A stretch of 39,444 nt of DNA. Origin: Alphaproteobacteria bacterium. GTDB lineage: Bacteria; Pseudomonadota; Alphaproteobacteria; Micavibrionales; Micavibrionaceae. A model generated the notes under the pieces. The model did no database searches. It saw nothing but the letters and a program-made list of their open reading frames with translations, and had not been told where the DNA came from. Position numbers and translations under genes: made by a program. This document shows positions 7,828 through 17,301 of the stretch, in pieces. Position 1 is the stretch's first letter, and every line of letters starts with the position of its first letter. The DNA is taken from NCBI GenBank assembly GCA_022763065.1, contig JALEGH010000090.1:1-39444 (forward strand), written 5' to 3'.

Positions 7828-10146
7828 CTATCCGCCATATTTCATGCGTCTAGACAATATCCGGTGTGATTTGGGTTGTTTGGGGGAGGGGGTCATGTTG
7901 TGAATGCTATAATCGTAATCAAGGGGAAAAATCTCTCCAATGGTGACTTGGACGTAGGCACCTTGTGTTAACACAACTTGATTTTTATGGGTAAGAGTGT
8001 TGCCGGAAGAGTTGATTTTCCATCCTTTCGGGAGTGCCTCTTTCGGGATCCATTTTTTAAGACCGTTTTGAGTATCCCAGCAAATTTCTATGCCTTCGTC
8101 TGAAATATCCAGAATACGCATTTTAACACAGGAGTTTCCACGATCTAACAGATGGTGCAGACCATTAAAGCCCATAATGGTTTTATGTTCCCGTAAAGCG
8201 CGGTTATGGCGTGCCTGAATAGTGTTCATATTTTGAACGATAGGGGCAAGATTTGCTTTTTGCGCTTGCGCGTAATACAGGGCAGGATCGCTTCCCAAAG
8301 CTTCATGCACGGCGCGTTGAACCATGAGGTCATTATATCGCCGGATCGGCGAGGTGCTTTGAGCGTAGCGTTCGGCACCTAGAGAAAAATGCCCACGATT
8401 TTCAAGAGAATACTGTCCCAACCCCATAATATGTTTCAGGGTTAAGCGTTCAATTTTGGGTCGTTCACCACGTTGTTCTGCTTCATTTAAAATATTGCTG
8501 ATTTTCTCGTGAGTGAGGTCTTGGGGTAATGCAGGGACGTCGTACCCATATTTTTCAAGCTGTTCTTTATAGGCTTGATAGACATGCTCATTATCAACGG
8601 CGGCATGTATCCGGTAAGGGAAAATCATGCCTTCCTTATGAAGGAATTCGGCTGTCGCAATGCCCTTTTCAATCATGAAAAACTCAACCAGTGATCTGGA
8701 GGTATGGCTTTTGATTGTGTCTATTTGCGCATCAAAGGTCAGGCCTTGTTCAAAACGTTGTTTATCAAGAATGACATCACAAAACTCCCGATAGGTATTT
8801 GGATCGACATCATTAAAGGCAGCCCAGTGCGTTAGCCTCTCAAGCTTTTTATCAGCATGTGAAGGGGGCACCCGTCCATCTGTTCTTGTCCAGTCCTCAA
8901 AAGTTTCGTAATCGGTTGTAAACTGATTTTCAATGACGCCTTTGCCGATTTGTTCATCTATCAAATCCCCCTTTTCATCATAAAAAGCTTCCCGGTATAA
9001 AACGGGGCGGAGTTTCCCAGTGCGTAAACTGAATTTTCTCACGAGTTTTTTGGGAAACATGGGAAAGGCATTTTCCCCATCGGGGAAATAATAGGTGAAG
9101 CCTTTTTCTTGGGCGTTTTTGTCTAGATATGTTCCGGGATGCACCAAGGCGGCCACATCCGATATAACCGTTAGGGTCCTAAATGTACCATCAGACATTT
9201 TTTGAATAAGAATACCATCATCATGATCATGTGCATTGTCAGGGTCAACAATGACTATGGGTTCACCGCGTAAGTCTCTACGATCCGGGTCCGCCATCGG
9301 GTAAAATTGACGGATGACTTCTTCTATTTCCGCTTTTGCTTTCGGGCAATGTTTTGTTGAGATGTTATGTTTTGAAGTAATAATTTTCTGGATTTTTTCT
9401 CCACTGATCGGATGATGTTTATCCGACAGCAATTCCAGTTCTGGGTTTTCCAAATCTAACGTGGCGGGCACCATCGCAGAATAAACGTTCGATTCTTCGA
9501 TCTTTTTTGGAAGCAGCCCCGTTGCATTGAAAAGGGTGGTAATACGCCCACCGACAGATAGTTTTGGTTCAACTGAAGAATTGTCAGAGTTTGCAGCCTG
9601 CCTGAAGGCAACAGAAAGAATAGGTAGCGCGCGGGCAATTGGTTTTTGGGATGTGAGTTGCCTGAATAAAGATGTTGCACGCCCCACTAGAGTACGATGA
9701 GGGTAAACACCGAATATTCTGGAGGCTCTTAATCCTATTCCATGACGTTGCAATTTCACAGCAATGCGGTCACCGGGTTGAATATCTTGTCTGCGTTTAT
9801 GGAGTATATTGTGTTTAATGTGAACAGGTATATCAACAAGTAGCGGGAATGCCCGACCTTTGGATAGAATTTCAAGGTTATAGAGCTTTTTTGATTGTTC
9901 TGCCGCATTGCGCCTCCGTTTTATGCGGCATACGACAATTTCGGAAAGCGGGTCTGTCGAGACCAAACGGTTTTTAGCGTTTTTCTTGATCTTGTTTGTT
10001 TGGAGGAGTGTTTGAAGGTCTTGCTTAGCGCGAGTGCTTGAAATGTCAAAATACCGTTCTATTTGCTCAAGCGAAAGCGGGTCCGGGCTGAGCCGGAAAA
10101 CCCATTCAAGTGCTTCAATCGAATAAGGTCGCTTGGTCTGCGGCAT
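7828..10146 (-). CDS. Divergent second RNase II/R-family exoribonuclease
   Basis: A 772-residue protein with the same layout as RNase R: winged-helix-like N-terminus (about 1-80), cold-shock/OB region, RNB catalytic domain (about 285-620) and a C-terminal S1-like OB region. All four catalytic Asp positions are kept in VDPDNAHDHDDG, where canonical RNase R has IDGADARDFDDA, and TSPIRRYNDLMVQRA matches the family's TSPIRRYADL signature. It should therefore degrade RNA 3' to 5'. Other regions differ strongly from its tandem neighbour, such as the segment around FPKKLVRKFSLRTGKLRP and the poorly conserved S1. It lacks the Lys-rich tail. It starts 33 bases after the canonical gene, with no clear ribosome binding site. 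Specific role unknown; a specialised RNase R paralogue is the best reading. Confidence 0.85.
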   Translation of the reverse strand: MPQTKRPYSIEALEWVFRLSPDPLSLEQIERYFDISSTRAKQDLQTLLQTNKIKKNAKNRLVSTDPLSEIVVCRIKRRRNAAEQSKKLYNLEILSKGRAFPLLVDIPVHIKHNILHKRRQDIQPGDRIAVKLQRHGIGLRASRIFGVYPHRTLVGRATSLFRQLTSQKPIARALPILSVAFRQAANSDNSSVEPKLSVGGRITTLFNATGLLPKKIEESNVYSAMVPATLDLENPELELLSDKHHPISGEKIQKIITSKHNISTKHCPKAKAEIEEVIRQFYPMADPDRRDLRGEPIVIVDPDNAHDHDDGILIQKMSDGTFRTLTVISDVAALVHPGTYLDKNAQEKGFTYYFPDGENAFPMFPKKLVRKFSLRTGKLRPVLYREAFYDEKGDLIDEQIGKGVIENQFTTDYETFEDWTRTDGRVPPSHADKKLERLTHWAAFNDVDPNTYREFCDVILDKQRFEQGLTFDAQIDTIKSHTSRSLVEFFMIEKGIATAEFLHKEGMIFPYRIHAAVDNEHVYQAYKEQLEKYGYDVPALPQDLTHEKISNILNEAEQRGERPKIERLTLKHIMGLGQYSLENRGHFSLGAERYAQSTSPIRRYNDLMVQRAVHEALGSDPALYYAQAQKANLAPIVQNMNTIQARHNRALREHKTIMGFNGLHHLLDRGNSCVKMRILDISDEGIEICWDTQNGLKKWIPKEALPKGWKINSSGNTLTHKNQVVLTQGAYVQVTIGEIFPLDYDYSIHNMTPSPKQPKSHRILSRRMKYGG

Positions 10147-10179
10147 AGTAGATACTAAATACCATAATGAGGAAAAAAT

Positions 10180-12450
10180 CTATTTCTTTTTGAATTTGGG
10201 GCCGCCTTTTTTCTTAAACCCACGTTTTTTGCCACCATATTTCTTGTTTTTGTGCTCTGATTTGGGCTTTGAACGTGAGCGTCCTATATTGGTTTTTTTG
10301 AACTTAATGCCCGGAATATCGGCGCTTTCATCATTGGCAAGTTCAAATACGGAAGAACCAGTGAGCTTATCTGCTTCTTTTAAAATCACTTGAATGGAGG
10401 CACCAAGGCGGTAAATGCGGCCATGACGCCGCCCGATCAAAGCATGTTGCTTTTCATCATGGATATAAAAATCATCGGGCAGGGAACGCATGGGGATTAG
10501 CCCATCCGCACCATTTTCATTCAAGGTGACAAAAAGTCCAAATCGGGTGACGCCGTTGATAACGCCGCTAAACTGCGCGCCTATGCGCTCTGACATCCAG
10601 CTCGCGGTGAAGCGGTCAACGGCGGAGCGTTCAGCATCGGCAGAAGTGCGCTCAGTTGTCGAAATATGTTGTGCTTTTTCGTCGAGGGTGACGGTTTCTT
10701 CTTCGCTCAAACCGCCTTCGCCCAGACCATAGGCCCGAATAAGGGAGCGGTGCACCAAAAGGTCGGCATAGCGCCGAATGGGCGAGGTGAAATGCGCATA
10801 TTTGGACAAAGCCAACCCAAAATGGCCGATATTTTTGGTGGCATAAACGGCCTGTGACTGGGTGCGTAAAACAACTTGAGAAATGAGCTGTGAATATTCA
10901 AGCTGTGACGCTTTTTGCAGCAGGTGATTAATTTGCGCTGGTTTGGCCACGCCGCCTTTAGGAAGGGACAGGCCAAAAGCTTCAACAAATTCACGCGCTT
11001 CATCGAGCTTTTCGGAAGACGGGCGGTCATGGACACGATAGACGCAAGGAGCCTTTTTAGCCTCTAAAGCTTGTGCAGCTGCGACGTTGGCTAAAATCAT
11101 AAATTCCTCGATGAGCTTATGTGCATCAAGGCGTGTACGGGCTTTAACTCCCGTCATATTGCCGCTTTCATCAATCAAAATTTGACGTTCTGGTAGGTCT
11201 AAATCAAGCGCGCCGCGCTTTTGCCGTGCCTGATCAAGCAGATCATAAGCTTCATAGAGTGGCAGTATAACTTCCTCTAAAAGAGGTTCGGTTGGCTCAT
11301 CTGCCATCCCGTCTTTGGCGGCCTGAACCTGTTCATAGATAAGCCGCGCTTTAGAGCGCATCAGGCCGCGCACAATTTTATGCTTGGTGAGATTGCCTTG
11401 CTCATCAATCCAAAGATGGAAGGCCATGCAGGCCCGGTCCTCATGGGGGCGTAAAGAGCACAGATCATTTGATAGAGCCTCAGGCAACATCGGCACAACG
11501 CGGTCAGGGAAATAGGTGGAATTACCGCGCATATGGGCCTCATGATCAAGGGCGGAACCGGCGCGCACATAATGAGCGACATCCGCAATGGCAACAATCA
11601 GGTGAAAGCCGCCATCATCCGTTTTTTCAGCGAAGACAGCGTCATCAAAATCGCGGGCATCAGCTCCATCAATCGTGACAAGCGGAATATTCCGCAAATC
11701 CTCGCGCGTATAGTTTTTTCCTTTTAAAGGCGGAACTTTCAGCTCTTCGGTTTCCTTGAGAACTTTTTCAAGGAAGTTCTCATGCAATCCTGCCTCATGA
11801 ATGGCGATGAGACTAATGGCATTCACATCTTCGCGGTGGCCCAGAACTTTTTCGATTTTGGCCTTGCGGCGTTTAAACCCACGGGATTTAAGCACTTCGC
11901 CAATGACCAAATTTCCTACTTTGGCTCCATTTAAATCTCCGGTCCCCACATCAAAATCATATTTGGCTTTTTTATTGGCAGGTTCCAGAATGTAGCCTTT
12001 AGCGGTTTGCTTGATAACGCCCAGAACGCTCAAGCGTTCTTGATCCAGCCGCCTGATGAGCTTTCCTTCATAAAGTTGGTCCGTGATTTTTTTGACACGC
12101 ACAAGCGCGCGGTCACCCTCTTTAAGCGGGGCATTGGATAAAAGCTCAATTGAGGGCGGAGGTCCTTGCGTATTTTCTTCCCAATCGAGAGGCTCTCCGA
12201 AAACGTCGCCGTCAATATCCAGCTTGGTCACTTTCATAAGGGTAACGCTGGGCAGGGAATTGGGCGCGGCGTAAGTCTGCCCCGGTCCTTTGGTGATTTT
12301 TCCGGCGTCTTCCAAGCGTTTCAGAAATTCCTTAAGTTTAATACGGCCATCACCCTTAATATTAAAGGCACGGACAATCTCACGCTTGGTCAGTGGCTCA
12401 CGGCTTTGCGTGATATATTTGAAAACTTCGTCAATATGGGGGAAGGACAT
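10180..12450 (-). CDS. rnr: Ribonuclease R
   Basis: A 756-residue processive 3'-5' exoribonuclease that digests structured RNA, including mRNA decay intermediates and defective rRNA or tRNA. It has an N-terminal winged-helix (REPLTKREIVRAFNI), cold-shock OB domains, the RNB domain with the catalytic Asp cluster in TIDGADARDFDDA, the signature TSPIRRYADLLVHRS, and a C-terminal S1 domain (FSGVINGVTRFGLFV, then GADGLIPMRSL). The tail after residue about 730 is Lys/Gly-rich, as is common in RNase R. The length is typical. It lies in the usual alphaproteobacterial position after topA, although here an epimerase gene on the other strand separates the two. The ATG has only a weak AGG upstream. It is likely co-transcribed with the second RNase gene. 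Confidence 0.96.
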   Translation of the reverse strand: MSFPHIDEVFKYITQSREPLTKREIVRAFNIKGDGRIKLKEFLKRLEDAGKITKGPGQTYAAPNSLPSVTLMKVTKLDIDGDVFGEPLDWEENTQGPPPSIELLSNAPLKEGDRALVRVKKITDQLYEGKLIRRLDQERLSVLGVIKQTAKGYILEPANKKAKYDFDVGTGDLNGAKVGNLVIGEVLKSRGFKRRKAKIEKVLGHREDVNAISLIAIHEAGLHENFLEKVLKETEELKVPPLKGKNYTREDLRNIPLVTIDGADARDFDDAVFAEKTDDGGFHLIVAIADVAHYVRAGSALDHEAHMRGNSTYFPDRVVPMLPEALSNDLCSLRPHEDRACMAFHLWIDEQGNLTKHKIVRGLMRSKARLIYEQVQAAKDGMADEPTEPLLEEVILPLYEAYDLLDQARQKRGALDLDLPERQILIDESGNMTGVKARTRLDAHKLIEEFMILANVAAAQALEAKKAPCVYRVHDRPSSEKLDEAREFVEAFGLSLPKGGVAKPAQINHLLQKASQLEYSQLISQVVLRTQSQAVYATKNIGHFGLALSKYAHFTSPIRRYADLLVHRSLIRAYGLGEGGLSEEETVTLDEKAQHISTTERTSADAERSAVDRFTASWMSERIGAQFSGVINGVTRFGLFVTLNENGADGLIPMRSLPDDFYIHDEKQHALIGRRHGRIYRLGASIQVILKEADKLTGSSVFELANDESADIPGIKFKKTNIGRSRSKPKSEHKNKKYGGKKRGFKKKGGPKFKKK

Positions 12451-12539
12451 GGTGAAACCTGTGTTTTGGAACTCTGAAATTGATTGTAGGGGAAGAGTCT
12501 GCTACTCCTCAAGGGGCTTTAAGGCAAAAGGAAGAGCTT

Positions 12540-13517
12540 ATGCAGAAAATACTCATCACAGGTGCAGCAGGATTTATCGGTTTCCACTTGGCTCATGCGT
12601 TGTGTACACAAGACACGGAGATTTTGGGTATTGATAACCTCAATGATTATTATGATGTGTCATTGAAGCAAGCGCGCCTGAAAGAGCTGGAGCCTTATGA
12701 GAATTTTACTTTTCAAAAACTTGATTTGGCCGATACTCCGGCGATGGAAAAGATATTTAAAGAATTCAAACCTGACATTGTCGTCAATTTGGCGGCGCAG
12801 GCAGGGGTGCGTTATTCTCTCGAAAATCCACATGCCTATATCAATAGCAATATTGTTGGGTTTACCAACATCCTTGAAGGCTGCCGTCATGCGCAGGTGA
12901 AACATTTGATTTTTGCCTCCTCTTCTTCTGTTTATGGGGCTAATAGCAAAATCCCTTTTCAGGAAACGGATCGTGTTGATCATCCGGTCAGCCTCTATGC
13001 CGCAACCAAGAAATCTAATGAGCTGATGGCCCATAGCTACGCACATCTTTATGATCTGCCTTGCACGGGATTGCGGTTTTTTACCGTGTACGGTCCTTGG
13101 GGGCGTCCTGATATGGCCTATTTTAAATTTGCCGATGCCATTATGGCGGGGGAGCCGATTCCTGTTTTTAATCACGGGGATATGAGGCGCGACTTCACCT
13201 ATATTGATGATGTGGTAGAGGGGATTGTGAAGTTGTTCGATAAAGTGCCAAAACAAGAAAATGGTTCCAAACCGTATCGTATCTATAATATAGGAAATAA
13301 CAAACCCGAACAGCTCATGGATATGATTGGCTTTTTGGAAGAAGCTCTAGGACAAAGGGCAGAAACTAATATGCTTCCCATGCAGCCCGGCGATGTCAAA
13401 GAAACATATGCCAATATTGATGCCTTAGAGACCGCGGTTGGATTTAAACCTTCAACGGGCCTAAAAGACGGCCTTCAGAAATTCGCACAGTGGTATAAAG
13501 AATACCAGAATTCCTAA
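12540..13517 (+). CDS. NAD-dependent epimerase, UDP-glucuronate 4-epimerase-like
   Basis: A 325-residue extended short-chain dehydrogenase. It has the NAD-binding GAAGFIGFHLAHAL at the N-terminus, GIDNLNDYYDVSLKQARL, the catalytic Ser in SSSSVYG, and the YAATK Tyr-x3-Lys pair. It also has FFTVYGPWGRPDMAYFKF. The last motif and GIDNLNDYYD are typical of UDP-glucuronate 4-epimerases (CapI/LspL type), which make UDP-galacturonate for capsule, LPS or other surface glycans. The ATG at 12540 is chosen because AGGAAG (12529-12534) lies 5 bases upstream; the frame also opens at a TTG at 12480, which would place that ribosome binding site inside the gene. It is the only plus-strand gene within the rnr-topA block and overlaps the topA stop codon. 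No other glycan genes are adjacent. Confidence 0.87.
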   Translation: MQKILITGAAGFIGFHLAHALCTQDTEILGIDNLNDYYDVSLKQARLKELEPYENFTFQKLDLADTPAMEKIFKEFKPDIVVNLAAQAGVRYSLENPHAYINSNIVGFTNILEGCRHAQVKHLIFASSSSVYGANSKIPFQETDRVDHPVSLYAATKKSNELMAHSYAHLYDLPCTGLRFFTVYGPWGRPDMAYFKFADAIMAGEPIPVFNHGDMRRDFTYIDDVVEGIVKLFDKVPKQENGSKPYRIYNIGNNKPEQLMDMIGFLEEALGQRAETNMLPMQPGDVKETYANIDALETAVGFKPSTGLKDGLQKFAQWYKEYQNS

Positions 13518-16072
13518 GTCACTTTTTTCTTCGCAGCTTTTTTGGCTGACTTCTTTGAAGCCTTTTTCTTTGCAGACTTCTTGGCGGATTTTTTAGCAGA
13601 TGTTTTTTTGGTGTAGCCTTTGGCGGCTCTTGCTTTTTCTTTTGCTGCGTCGCGTTCCATCTTTTTGGCGATGAGATCAACTGCGCGGTTCATACCAATT
13701 GTCATGACATCTTCATCCTTGGGGATGGAGGCGAATTTGCCGTCATGTACAACAAAGGGTCCAAAGCGGCCAATACCGGCACGGATCATCTTACCGGTTT
13801 CGGGGTGCTCGCCAATATCACGCGGTAGTGCCAAAAGCGCGAGTGCCTTTTCAAGCGTGACATCATCGACACCGACTTCTTTGGGGAGCCCCTGACGTTT
13901 CGGCTTTTTAACCGGACGTTTGGGCGGTTTGTGAGCAGGGATATCTTTACCCTTTTCTTTCGCCTTTTCCACGCGCTTTTTATAGCGCTCCTCATAGGCA
14001 TCAAGTTTTTCCTGATAAGCGGCGGCTTCTTCCGCGGTTTCGGGTGGCGCGTCAATTTGCACATAAGGACCATAAGGGCCGCGTCTTAATGAAACGCTTC
14101 GGCCCGTATCAGGGCATTTCCCCAGCTCTTTAGGTTCATTGGCCAGATCCGCACCTTCATTGCTTTCGCCATCTGTGATGAGTGGGCGGGTAAAGCGACA
14201 ATCGGGATAGTTGGAACATCCGATAAAGGCACCGAACTTTCCAAGTTTTAGAGAAAGTTCCCCTTCTTTACAGGCCGGACATTCGCGCGCCGGTCTACCA
14301 TCTTCACGCTCAGGGAAGAAGTGATGCCCCAATTCTTCATTCAAATGGTCAATAACTTCAGTAATGGTGAGCGGTTTGACCCCTTCGACATTTTTGGAAA
14401 AATCAATCCAGAATTGCTTGAGAACTTCTAACCATGTGGTGTGACCTGCGGCGATGGCATCTAGCTCTTCTTCCAGATTGGCCGTGAAGTCGTAATCCAT
14501 ATATTTTGTGAAGAACTTCTTGAGGAAGCTGGTGACGAGCCGTCCCCGGTCTTCGGGAATAAAGCGTTTGCGCTCCATCGTGACATAGTTGCGGTCGCGC
14601 AAAACCTGTAACACGGAGGCATAAGTGGATGGGCGGCCAATGCCAAGCTCCTCCATTTTCTTGACCAAAGAAGCCTCGGAATAACGCGGCGGCGGTTGGG
14701 TGAAATGCTGGTCTTCACGCACTTCCATCAGCTTGGTCGGATCACCTTCTTGCAGAGGCGGTAAAATCCGGTCCTTATTATCTGCATCGGCTTTTTCATC
14801 GTCGCGGCCTTCGATATAGAGCTTTAAAAATCCGTCAAAGGCAATGACCGAGCCGTTGGCGCGCAAAACCACATCATCTGTGCCGTCCGAAATATCGGCG
14901 GCAATCTGATCCATCAAGGCGTTTTCCATTTGCGAGGCCATGGTGCGTTTCCAGATTAGCTCATAGAGGCGCTTTTGATCAGGTGCTAGAGAAAGGCCGG
15001 CAGGTGTTTTGCTTAAATTTGTCGGGCGGATGGCTTCGTGTGCTTCTTGGGCATTTTTGGCCTTGGATTTAAACATACGCGGGGAGGCGGGCAAGTATTT
15101 ATCACCAAAATCTTTTTGAATTTGTGCACGTGCCTGTGCCACGGCCTCACCGGATAGCGTCGTGCCGTCGGTTCGCATATAGGTAATAAGTCCTGCCTCA
15201 TAGAGCTGTTGCGCGGTGCGCATGGTCTGGGAGGCTGACATGCCTAGTTTACGGGAGGCTTCCATTTGCATGGATGAGGTAATGAAAGGTGGGTAGGGGT
15301 TGCGCTTGACTTGTTTCTTCTCAATCTTTTGGATTTTGAGGTCTTTGGTTTTGATCCGTGCGGCAGCCTTATTTGATTCTTCTTCTGATCCAATATCCAG
15401 CTTGCCAAGCTTATTGCCTGAAAGGGTGGTCAGGCGGGCGGTAAAGGGTGCGCCGTCTTTGCTGTGCAGCAAGGCTTCCAAACTCCAATATTCTTGCGGG
15501 TTAAAGGCTTCGATCTCAGCTTCGCGCTCACATATTAAACGTAGAGCAACAGACTGCACCCGTCCTGCAGAGCGTGAACCAGGGAGTTTACGCCATAAAA
15601 CAGGAGAGATATTAAAGCCGACCAGATAATCCAGTGCACGGCGGGCCAGATAGGCATCAATCAAAGCTTGGTCGAGTTCTCGCGCATGACCAAAGGCATC
15701 CTTCACAGCATTTTTAGTAATTTCATTGAAGGTTACGCGGAACATTTTTTTACCGCCCAGTAATTTACCTTCTTCTAAAATTTCATTGATATGCCATGAA
15801 ATGGCTTCTCCCTCGCGGTCGGGGTCGGTGGCCAGATATACATTATCAGCCGCCTTCACCAATTTTTTAATGTCATTGACATTTTTCTTGGCACGCTCGC
15901 CAAGCTCCCAGCGCATGGCGAAGTTATTCTCAGGATCGACAGAACCATCCTTGTTAATCAAATCACGCACATGACCGTAGGAGGCAATCACCTCATACTC
16001 ACTACCAAGATACTTATTGATAGTTTTGGCCTTGGCAGGCGATTCTACGATAACAACATTTGGTGCGCTCAT
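13514..16072 (-). CDS. topA: DNA topoisomerase I (type IA)
   Basis: An 852-residue type IA topoisomerase that relaxes negative supercoils. It has an N-terminal TOPRIM domain (VESPAKAKTINKYLG; DPDREGEAISWH) and the catalytic Tyr298 in GLITYMRTDGT. Next comes one Cys4 zinc finger (CPACKEGELSLKLGKFGAF, then CSNYPDC), followed by two zinc-less topo C-terminal repeats (CPDTGRSVSLRRGPYGPYVQ and HPETGKMIRAGIGRFGPFVV). The last 30 residues are Lys/Ala/Ser repeats (SAKKSAKKSAKK), a basic DNA-binding tail frequent in Alphaproteobacteria. The start ATG has no Shine-Dalgarno sequence: the upstream 20 bases are mostly A. It follows dprA with a 71-base gap containing a hairpin and shares CTAA with the convergent epimerase stop. 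Confidence 0.97.
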   Translation of the reverse strand: MSAPNVVIVESPAKAKTINKYLGSEYEVIASYGHVRDLINKDGSVDPENNFAMRWELGERAKKNVNDIKKLVKAADNVYLATDPDREGEAISWHINEILEEGKLLGGKKMFRVTFNEITKNAVKDAFGHARELDQALIDAYLARRALDYLVGFNISPVLWRKLPGSRSAGRVQSVALRLICEREAEIEAFNPQEYWSLEALLHSKDGAPFTARLTTLSGNKLGKLDIGSEEESNKAAARIKTKDLKIQKIEKKQVKRNPYPPFITSSMQMEASRKLGMSASQTMRTAQQLYEAGLITYMRTDGTTLSGEAVAQARAQIQKDFGDKYLPASPRMFKSKAKNAQEAHEAIRPTNLSKTPAGLSLAPDQKRLYELIWKRTMASQMENALMDQIAADISDGTDDVVLRANGSVIAFDGFLKLYIEGRDDEKADADNKDRILPPLQEGDPTKLMEVREDQHFTQPPPRYSEASLVKKMEELGIGRPSTYASVLQVLRDRNYVTMERKRFIPEDRGRLVTSFLKKFFTKYMDYDFTANLEEELDAIAAGHTTWLEVLKQFWIDFSKNVEGVKPLTITEVIDHLNEELGHHFFPEREDGRPARECPACKEGELSLKLGKFGAFIGCSNYPDCRFTRPLITDGESNEGADLANEPKELGKCPDTGRSVSLRRGPYGPYVQIDAPPETAEEAAAYQEKLDAYEERYKKRVEKAKEKGKDIPAHKPPKRPVKKPKRQGLPKEVGVDDVTLEKALALLALPRDIGEHPETGKMIRAGIGRFGPFVVHDGKFASIPKDEDVMTIGMNRAVDLIAKKMERDAAKEKARAAKGYTKKTSAKKSAKKSAKKKASKKSAKKAAKKKVT

Positions 16073-16095
16073 TTTTTATTTTGTTTTTAGCCCGC

Positions 16096-16135
16096 AACCC
16101 CGACCTATTTGGTCGTGTCGGGTTAAAAACCTCCT
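16096..16135 (-). promoter_or_regulatory. Hairpin and unused AGGAGG in the dprA-topA gap
   Basis: On the minus strand, AGGAGG (16135-16130) directly follows the dprA stop. A stem of AACCCGAC (16124-16117) with GTC-(G)-GGGTT (16104-16096), one base bulged, comes next. After it an A-rich stretch leads to the topA ATG at 16072. No T-run follows, so it is not a standard terminator. It may be a leader structure affecting topA translation, or a remnant. Confidence 0.3.
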
Positions 16136-16143
16136 TTTTCAAA

Positions 16144-17301
16144 CTATCCATCCAACAAAGCCACTCTATTACCGGGTAAGCGCTCTAATCTGCCGGCGAG
16201 TTCCATTTCCAGCAAGGCAACTTGCAATTCCGGTATGCAGACATGACATGTTCGTGCCAGCTCGTCAATATTTACCGGCATTTGCGATAATGCACCCTCA
16301 AGAAGTTTGCTCAGATTTTGGGTGTCTTCTTTCGTTGGTTCGGCGGCTGGAGCGGCAGTCGCAACAGGCATATCAGGAACCGCCTGTATGTGTCTGTCAC
16401 GCATGATGTTACCACCCGTATAGTTGGAAAGGGCCTCCAGAACATCACCGGATTTTTGCACCAAAATGGCGCCGTCTTGAATGAGCTTATTGGGACCGCT
16501 AGCGCGCGGGTCCATCGGATAACCGGGAACGGCATACACATCGCGCCCTTGTTCGCCCGCCATGCGGGCAGTGATGAGGGAACCGGATTTGAGCGTGGCC
16601 TCCATCACAACCACGCCAGCAGACAAGCCGGAGACAATACGGTTACGCTTGGGGAAATGACGGGCGATGGGTTCCATGCCAAGGGGGCTTTCGGCGATCA
16701 CAAGGCCGCGCTCACAAATCGCCTCATATAATTGCTGGTTTTCGCGTGGGTAAACAATGTCAATTCCGCCAGCCACAACCGCGATCGTGCCTGTGGCCAG
16801 TGCGCCTTCGTGCGCGCTCGTATCAATGCCGCGTGCTAAGCCCGATACGATGACTTGTCCGGCTTGCCCCAGTTCACTTGCCAGTTTGGTGGTAAATTTA
16901 CGTCCATTGAGGGAAGCATTGCGCGCTCCTACCATTGCTAGACATGGGTTATGGACCAGCTCAATATCCCCGATATAGGATAAAACAGGCGGTGCGTCAT
17001 CGGTGGCGGCCAATGCAAGGGGGTAGCCTTTCTCTCCGGCGCAAATCATCTCACCGCCCAATTTGCGCAAAGCTTCGTATTCTTTTTCGATTTTAGGCAT
17101 AGGCGGCGCGGTAAGCGGTTTTTTGCGCCCGCCTTTTCGGGAAAGCTCGGGCAAAGCTTCTAATGCTTTTGTCGCTGTGCCATAGCGCTCAAGCAGTTTA
17201 TAAAAAGTGATAGGGCCAACATTGTCGGTGCGGATCAAGCGCAGCCAGTTTAGCTTTTCAGCTTCGGAAAAAGCGGTGGGAGGAGAAGAAAAATCCAGCA
17301 T
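16144..17301 (-). CDS. dprA: DNA-processing protein DprA
   Basis: A 385-residue DprA/Smf protein that binds incoming single-stranded DNA and loads RecA during natural transformation. It has an N-terminal SAM-like helical region (NWLRLIRTDNVGPITFYKLLERYG), the Rossmann-like core with VGARNASLNGRKF, VSGLARGIDTSAHEGAL, FPKRNRIVSGLSAGVVVMEAT and SGSLITARMAGEQGRDVYAVPG. A C-terminal winged-helix (DML1-like) domain covers about residues 315-385. The start ATG overlaps the plsY stop by one base (TAATG), which indicates translational coupling. It is transcribed with plsY and topA. The presence of a prepilin peptidase at the head of the same long minus-strand run and a pilus-like cluster across from it makes a link to DNA uptake worth considering. 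Confidence 0.96.
   Translation of the reverse strand: MLDFSSPPTAFSEAEKLNWLRLIRTDNVGPITFYKLLERYGTATKALEALPELSRKGGRKKPLTAPPMPKIEKEYEALRKLGGEMICAGEKGYPLALAATDDAPPVLSYIGDIELVHNPCLAMVGARNASLNGRKFTTKLASELGQAGQVIVSGLARGIDTSAHEGALATGTIAVVAGGIDIVYPRENQQLYEAICERGLVIAESPLGMEPIARHFPKRNRIVSGLSAGVVVMEATLKSGSLITARMAGEQGRDVYAVPGYPMDPRASGPNKLIQDGAILVQKSGDVLEALSNYTGGNIMRDRHIQAVPDMPVATAAPAAEPTKEDTQNLSKLLEGALSQMPVNIDELARTCHVCIPELQVALLEMELAGRLERLPGNRVALLDG

Noticed and set aside
13520-13612. Possible tandem DNA repeat
   Set aside because: It encodes the Lys/Ala/Ser tail of TopA; the repetition is at the protein level and is common in the family.
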